This document shows positions 60,155 to 64,000 of a DNA stretch of 64,000 nucleotides, in pieces. Position 1 is the first letter of the stretch; each line of letters starts with the position of its first letter. The notes below the pieces were generated by a model. That model made no database searches. It was not told the DNA's origin and worked only from the letters and a program-made list of their open reading frames with translations. Source of the stretch: Pedobacter miscanthi (GTDB lineage Bacteria > Bacteroidota > Bacteroidia > Sphingobacteriales > Sphingobacteriaceae); the NCBI RefSeq assembly GCF_003315595.1, contig NZ_QNQU01000022.1, positions 1 to 64,000 of the forward strand. The letters are read 5' to 3'. The position numbers and the translations under genes are program-made.

Positions 60155-60958
60155 ATGAGCAAAATTATTGCATTAGCAAATCAAAAAGGTGGTGTTGGTA
60201 AAACAACTTCATCTATAAACCTGGCTGCGAGTTTGGCCGTACTAGAATACAAAACTTTACTGGTAGATGCTGATCCTCAGGCAAATTCGACTTCAGGTAT
60301 CGGTTTCGATCCCCGGAATATTAAAGATAGTATTTACGAGTGTATCATTAATGATATTGATCCATTACAGGCGATACAAAAAACGGATACACCTAATTTA
60401 GATTTACTGCCTGCCCACATTGATCTGGTTGGTGCGGAGATTGAGATGATTAACCTGAACAACCGCGAGTATAAAATGAAAGCGGTTTTGGAGAAAATAA
60501 AAGATCAGTACGATTTTATCATTATCGATTGTTCTCCATCACTGGGTTTAATTACCATCAATGCTTTAACCGCTGCCGATTCGGTTATTATCCCGGTACA
60601 ATGCGAGTATTTCGCTTTAGAAGGTTTAGGTAAGTTATTGAATACCATTAAAATTGTACAGAACCGTTTAAATCCCGATCTGGAAATTGAAGGCATTTTG
60701 TTAACCATGTACGATGTTCGTTTACGTTTATCTAACCAGGTGGTAGAAGAAGTGAAAACACACTTTAACGAACTGGTTTTTGATACCATTATACAGCGTA
60801 ATACCCGTTTAAGTGAAGCACCCAGCTACGGCGTTTCGGTAATTATGCACGATGCCAACTGTAAAGGGGCCATAAACTACCTTAACCTTGCCCGCGAAAT
60901 TGTAAAGAAAAATGGCCTGTTAAAGGAGGAAGAAAACATTGGAACAGCAACTTTATAA
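60155..60958 (+). CDS. parA: Chromosome-partitioning ATPase ParA
   Basis: A 267-residue Walker-type ATPase. The deviant Walker A is KGGVGKTTSSINLAASLA (starting about residue 11), Walker A' lies in LLVDADPQANST, and Walker B is FIIIDCSPSLG. ParA/Soj moves ParB-bound origin regions. It is followed 7 bp downstream by parB, which is the usual order. A chromosomal copy is expected since biosynthetic genes follow. Confidence 0.95.
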   Translation: MSKIIALANQKGGVGKTTSSINLAASLAVLEYKTLLVDADPQANSTSGIGFDPRNIKDSIYECIINDIDPLQAIQKTDTPNLDLLPAHIDLVGAEIEMINLNNREYKMKAVLEKIKDQYDFIIIDCSPSLGLITINALTAADSVIIPVQCEYFALEGLGKLLNTIKIVQNRLNPDLEIEGILLTMYDVRLRLSNQVVEEVKTHFNELVFDTIIQRNTRLSEAPSYGVSVIMHDANCKGAINYLNLAREIVKKNGLLKEEENIGTATL

Positions 60959-60965
60959 ATTATAA

Positions 60966-61874
60966 ATGACATCTTTTCAGCGAAAAACAGGTTTAGGAAG
61001 AGGGTTAAGTGCGCTTTTAGATGATAGCGAGTCTTCTCATCCGCCGAAACAGCAGGGTAATGCTGTAAGCGAAACCGAGCAGATTGGCAATATCAGTCAC
61101 GTAAGTTTAACTGAAGTTGAAACCAATCCATACCAGCCACGTACCGAGTTTGATCAGGTAGCCTTAAATGAGCTGGCCGATTCGATAAAAGTGCAGGGCC
61201 TGATCCAGCCGATTACGGTTAGGAAACTGGGAGCCAATAAATACCAGCTGATTTCGGGCGAACGCAGATTCAGGGCTTCGAAACTGGCCGGTTTAACGCA
61301 GATTCCTGCTTATATCCGCAGTGCCAACGATCAGCAAATGCTCGAAATGGCATTGATCGAGAACATTCAGCGCGAAAATTTAAATGCCATTGAGGTAGCC
61401 TTGAGTTTTCAGCGGATGATTGATGAAGTAGGTTTAAAACAGGAGCAGTTGGGCGAACGGGTAGGTAAAAACCGTACTACCGTTACCAATTACCTACGTT
61501 TGTTAAAACTTCCGCCAGCTATACAGGCTTCTATCCGCGACCAAAAAATCAGTATGGGCCATGCAAGGGCTTTGATCAATGTTGATGGTGTAGATAAGCA
61601 GTTATACATTCACCAGGAAATTCTTGATAAAAACCTTTCGGTACGTAAAGTAGAAGAAATTGTGCGCAACCTGCAGCATGTTCCGGTACCTGCAAGCGAG
61701 AAACAAAAAGAAAGAGCGGTATCTTTCCAATATCAGAAACTACAGGACGATCTGGCCTCTAAATTTGCCACCCGTGTAAAGTTAAAGGTAGCACAGAATG
61801 GTAAAGGGGCAATCGAAATCCCTTTTATGAGCGATGACGACCTAAACAGGATTTTAGAGTTATTAGACTGGTAA
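60966..61874 (+). CDS. parB: Chromosome-partitioning protein ParB
   Basis: A 302-residue centromere-binding CTPase. NPYQPRTEFDQVALNELADS begins the ParB N domain, and LISGERRFRASKLAGL is the CTP-binding box. The helix-turn-helix is LGERVGKNRTTVTNYLRLLK. A C-terminal dimerisation domain ends the protein. Its stop overlaps the DUF5683 start by one base (taatg). No parS site was recognised by eye in this window. Confidence 0.95.
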   Translation: MTSFQRKTGLGRGLSALLDDSESSHPPKQQGNAVSETEQIGNISHVSLTEVETNPYQPRTEFDQVALNELADSIKVQGLIQPITVRKLGANKYQLISGERRFRASKLAGLTQIPAYIRSANDQQMLEMALIENIQRENLNAIEVALSFQRMIDEVGLKQEQLGERVGKNRTTVTNYLRLLKLPPAIQASIRDQKISMGHARALINVDGVDKQLYIHQEILDKNLSVRKVEEIVRNLQHVPVPASEKQKERAVSFQYQKLQDDLASKFATRVKLKVAQNGKGAIEIPFMSDDDLNRILELLDW

Positions 61875-62599
61875 TGCGGAGGACTAAACTTTTAATACTG
61901 GTTGCTGCATTTACATTTTTTATTGTAAACCTTGCCTCGGCGCAGGTTAAGGATTCGGTATTAAAAAAAGTCACCGATACCTCGAAAATTAAACTGGATA
62001 AGCCTTTAGATACGGCCGCCAAAAAACCTTTAACCAGAAAGGATTCTTTAAAAGCTAAATACGTAAATCCGGGTAAGGTTGCCGGCAGAAAAGCCGTTTT
62101 CAGATCGATGCTTATTCCCGGTTGGGGCCAATTGTATAATATCCAGCTATTGAGTGATGGTTATGGAACAAGGGCCGGCAAGAGCCAGGTTTTCCAGAAG
62201 TTATACACCGGAGGTAAAATTGCCGCCATTTATGGTGGCGCCACAGCGCTTACCCTATCCCTTATGGATAGCCGAAAAAATTATAAACGCTTTTTGGCGG
62301 AGGCACAGTATCGTGAAGCGAATCCGTCGGGCAAAGATGGGGATCCGGGTTTAAAGCAATATACCAACCAGGGGATATTGGATGGAAAAAGTTTATACAA
62401 GCGGAATTCGCAGATTGTATATTTTTCTTACGGTTTGCTTTATGCTGCCAACATTATCGATGCGTATGTGGCTGCACGGCTGCATTTTTTCAATATCGAC
62501 GATAATCTTTCTTTTAAGGTAACACCATCGGTAATCGGTTCAGATACCATGTACGGTTTCAACGCTACACCTGCATTAAAATTCTCCCTTACTTTTTAA
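61874..62599 (+). CDS. DUF5683-domain exported protein
   Basis: A 241-residue protein with a signal peptide cleaved after ASA (residue 23). Then a low-complexity Lys/Thr/Asp stretch, and the DUF5683 region: RKAVFRSMLIPGWGQLYN, GKIAAIYGGATALTLSLMD, VYFSYGLLYAANIIDAYVAA. It appears envelope-associated with two or three hydrophobic segments. The family is common beside parB in Bacteroidota, but the function is unknown to me. Confidence 0.85.
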   Translation: MRRTKLLILVAAFTFFIVNLASAQVKDSVLKKVTDTSKIKLDKPLDTAAKKPLTRKDSLKAKYVNPGKVAGRKAVFRSMLIPGWGQLYNIQLLSDGYGTRAGKSQVFQKLYTGGKIAAIYGGATALTLSLMDSRKNYKRFLAEAQYREANPSGKDGDPGLKQYTNQGILDGKSLYKRNSQIVYFSYGLLYAANIIDAYVAARLHFFNIDDNLSFKVTPSVIGSDTMYGFNATPALKFSLTF

Positions 62600-62722
62600 T
62601 GTAACGATTTATAAATGATTTTTCCTGATGAATATGAAATCTTAATCGTTTTATTACCTTTAAAGCATTAAAAGTATTTGTATACAATCAATCAGTAATA
62701 AAAAGAAAATAAATATAAAAAA

Positions 62723-63457
62723 ATGAAAATTGCGCTTTTAGGTTATGGCAAAATGGGGCAGATTATTGAAAAATTTGCACTTGAACGCGGTCACGAAATC
62801 GTTTTAAAAATCACAATCGATAATCAGGAAGATTTAACCAGGCAAAATTTAAAATCGGCAGATGTCGCCATCGATTTCAGTACACCGGATTCGGTAATGA
62901 AAAATATCGATGCCTGTTTCGATGCCAATGTTCCGGTTGTAGTGGGTACCACCGGTTGGTATGGCAAACTGCAGGAAGTTAAAGACGATTGTAATAACAG
63001 TAACAATACCTTACTTTATGGGTCTAACTTCAGTATCGGCGTTAATTTATTCTTCAAACTCAACCAGACTTTGGCCAAACTGATGAATAATTACCCGGCT
63101 TACGAAGTCCAGGTAGAAGAAATACACCATACCCAAAAGCTTGATGCGCCAAGTGGTACAGCCATTACGCTGGCCGAAGGTATTGTAGATAATCTGGAAA
63201 GAAAAAATGAGTGGTTAAATGAGGTGGTTGGAACCGATGTTGAATTGTTTCCGAAAGCCGAACAGTTGCTGATCGAATCGCACAGGATCGAAAACATCCC
63301 GGGTACACATACTGTGATTTACAGCAGTGAGGTAGACGAAATTGAAATTAAACACACCGCACACAACAGGGCAGGTTTTGCCTTGGGTGCAGTTGTAGCA
63401 GCAGAATGGGTGAAAGATAAAAAAGGATTTTTCAGTATTACTGATATTTTTGAGTAG
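62723..63457 (+). CDS. dapB: 4-hydroxy-tetrahydrodipicolinate reductase
   Basis: Lysine/diaminopimelate pathway enzyme, 244 residues. The NAD(P) motif GYGKMGQIIE lies at 7-16, and the catalytic motif EIHHTQKLDAPSGTAIT contains the conserved His pair and Lys. The GTTGWYG stretch matches the family. It sits between DUF5683 and lepB in the same direction. Confidence 0.96.
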   Translation: MKIALLGYGKMGQIIEKFALERGHEIVLKITIDNQEDLTRQNLKSADVAIDFSTPDSVMKNIDACFDANVPVVVGTTGWYGKLQEVKDDCNNSNNTLLYGSNFSIGVNLFFKLNQTLAKLMNNYPAYEVQVEEIHHTQKLDAPSGTAITLAEGIVDNLERKNEWLNEVVGTDVELFPKAEQLLIESHRIENIPGTHTVIYSSEVDEIEIKHTAHNRAGFALGAVVAAEWVKDKKGFFSITDIFE

Positions 63458-63582
63458 TGAACAGTTTTCAGTGGGCAGTTAACCGATTAACCCCCTGAGT
63501 GGAGTCGAAGGGTAAACAATTAACCAATTAGCAAACAGAAGGGGTAACCGATTAAGTTGATCGCGGACCAAAATTAAGATAT

Positions 63583-64000
63583 ATGAATTACAAATTCTGG
63601 CAGAGAAAAAAGGATGCCACCAAAAAGAAAAAATCAAAAACCCGCGAGTGGGTAGATGCTATTGTTTTCGCAGTTGTTGCCGCAACCATTATCCGCGTTT
63701 TCTTTATAGAGGCGTATACCATTCCATCTGGTTCGATGGAAAGATCGTTGTTGATTGGCGATTTTCTTTTTGTAAGCAAGGTAAACTATGGCGCACGTAT
63801 CCCGATGACGCCTGTTGCTTTTCCGTTTGCACACCACACCATGCCCTTAACTACTTCTACAAAGGCTTACTGGGATGGCGTACAATGGAAATATCACCGT
63901 TTACCGGGTTTATCTAAAATCAAAAGAAATGATGTAGTGGTGTTCAACTTTCCTGAAGGAGATACCGTTGCGGTAGAAAACCAGGCAGAAAGTTATTATG
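63583..64000 (+). CDS. lepB: Signal peptidase I (partial, cut by window end)
   Basis: N-terminal 139 residues of the leader peptidase that cleaves Sec/Tat signal peptides. A transmembrane helix lies at about 25-43 (AIVFAVVAATIIRVFFIEA), followed by the catalytic serine Ser51 in IPSGSME. The conserved region GDFLFVSKVNYGARIP follows; the family's catalytic Lys and C-terminal portion lie beyond the window. The start ATG is at 63583. The missing end is a window artefact, not a truncation. Confidence 0.95.
   Translation, partial: MNYKFWQRKKDATKKKKSKTREWVDAIVFAVVAATIIRVFFIEAYTIPSGSMERSLLIGDFLFVSKVNYGARIPMTPVAFPFAHHTMPLTTSTKAYWDGVQWKYHRLPGLSKIKRNDVVVFNFPEGDTVAVENQAESYY

Noticed and set aside
60155..61874. 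parS site near parAB
   Set aside because: No convincing palindromic centromere site was recognised by eye; a motif search of the whole genome would be needed.

Overview
The window is chromosomal DNA from a member of the Bacteroidota, most likely the Sphingobacteriaceae (Pedobacter-like). The evidence is AT-rich DNA, Bacteroidota-type promoters (TTG/TTTG, an 18-20 bp gap, then TAnnTTTG), atpD-atpC apart from the other ATP synthase genes, a class II ketol-acid reductoisomerase, HemJ, a GH97 alpha-glucosidase, DUF5683 next to parAB, and many dispersed palindromic intergenic repeats. The organism call is inference from gene content.

Layout. 1-3.5 kb: a YbdG-type mechanosensitive channel, an alpha/beta hydrolase and a DoxX-like membrane protein. 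3.6-14.8 kb (+): tetrapyrrole cluster hemA, hemC-hemD (one fused gene), hemB, hemL, a two-component pair with a TPR protein, hemE and hemJ. A zeta-type toxin/antitoxin pair sits between hemE and hemJ, and its toxin has an altered P-loop. 15-22 kb: outer-membrane proteins, an ECF sigma factor with a likely anti-sigma partner, an ABC ATPase, a small ribbon-helix-helix-like protein, a lipoprotein, DUF4230 and a cupin. 22.3-40 kb (-): the complete branched-chain amino acid pathway, transcribed as ilvE, then ilvD-(ORF6N)-ilvB-ilvN-(VOC, DinB)-ilvC-leuC-(monooxygenase)-leuD-(ABC)-leuB-leuA-ilvA. 40-48 kb: a lipoprotein hydrolase, atpDC, an RmlD-like reductase, peroxiredoxin, tRNA-Arg(ACG), a GNAT protein, an Lrp remnant, a Cys-rich small ORF and adk. 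48-56.6 kb: obg, an ElyC-like protein, YtxH, OsmC, DUF2130, a repeat-rich spacer, GH97 and a thioesterase. 56.8-64 kb: a sensor kinase, another repeat-rich spacer, an FMN reductase, then parA-parB-DUF5683-dapB-lepB (lepB cut by the window end).

The most interesting signal is regulatory and lies in two short leader ORFs. One precedes ilvE: 44 codons, with 17 of 22 consecutive residues Val, Leu or Ile, including CTT/CTA/CTC leucine codons. The other precedes ilvD: 25 codons, Ile-rich. Each is followed by an intrinsic terminator just upstream of the biosynthetic gene. Each also has, close to its stop codon, a segment complementary to the 5' arm of that terminator. This is the architecture of ribosome-mediated transcription attenuation, apparently with different amino-acid sensing for the two units. 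Accessory genes (zeta module, ORF6N) placed inside essential biosynthetic operons are the second theme.
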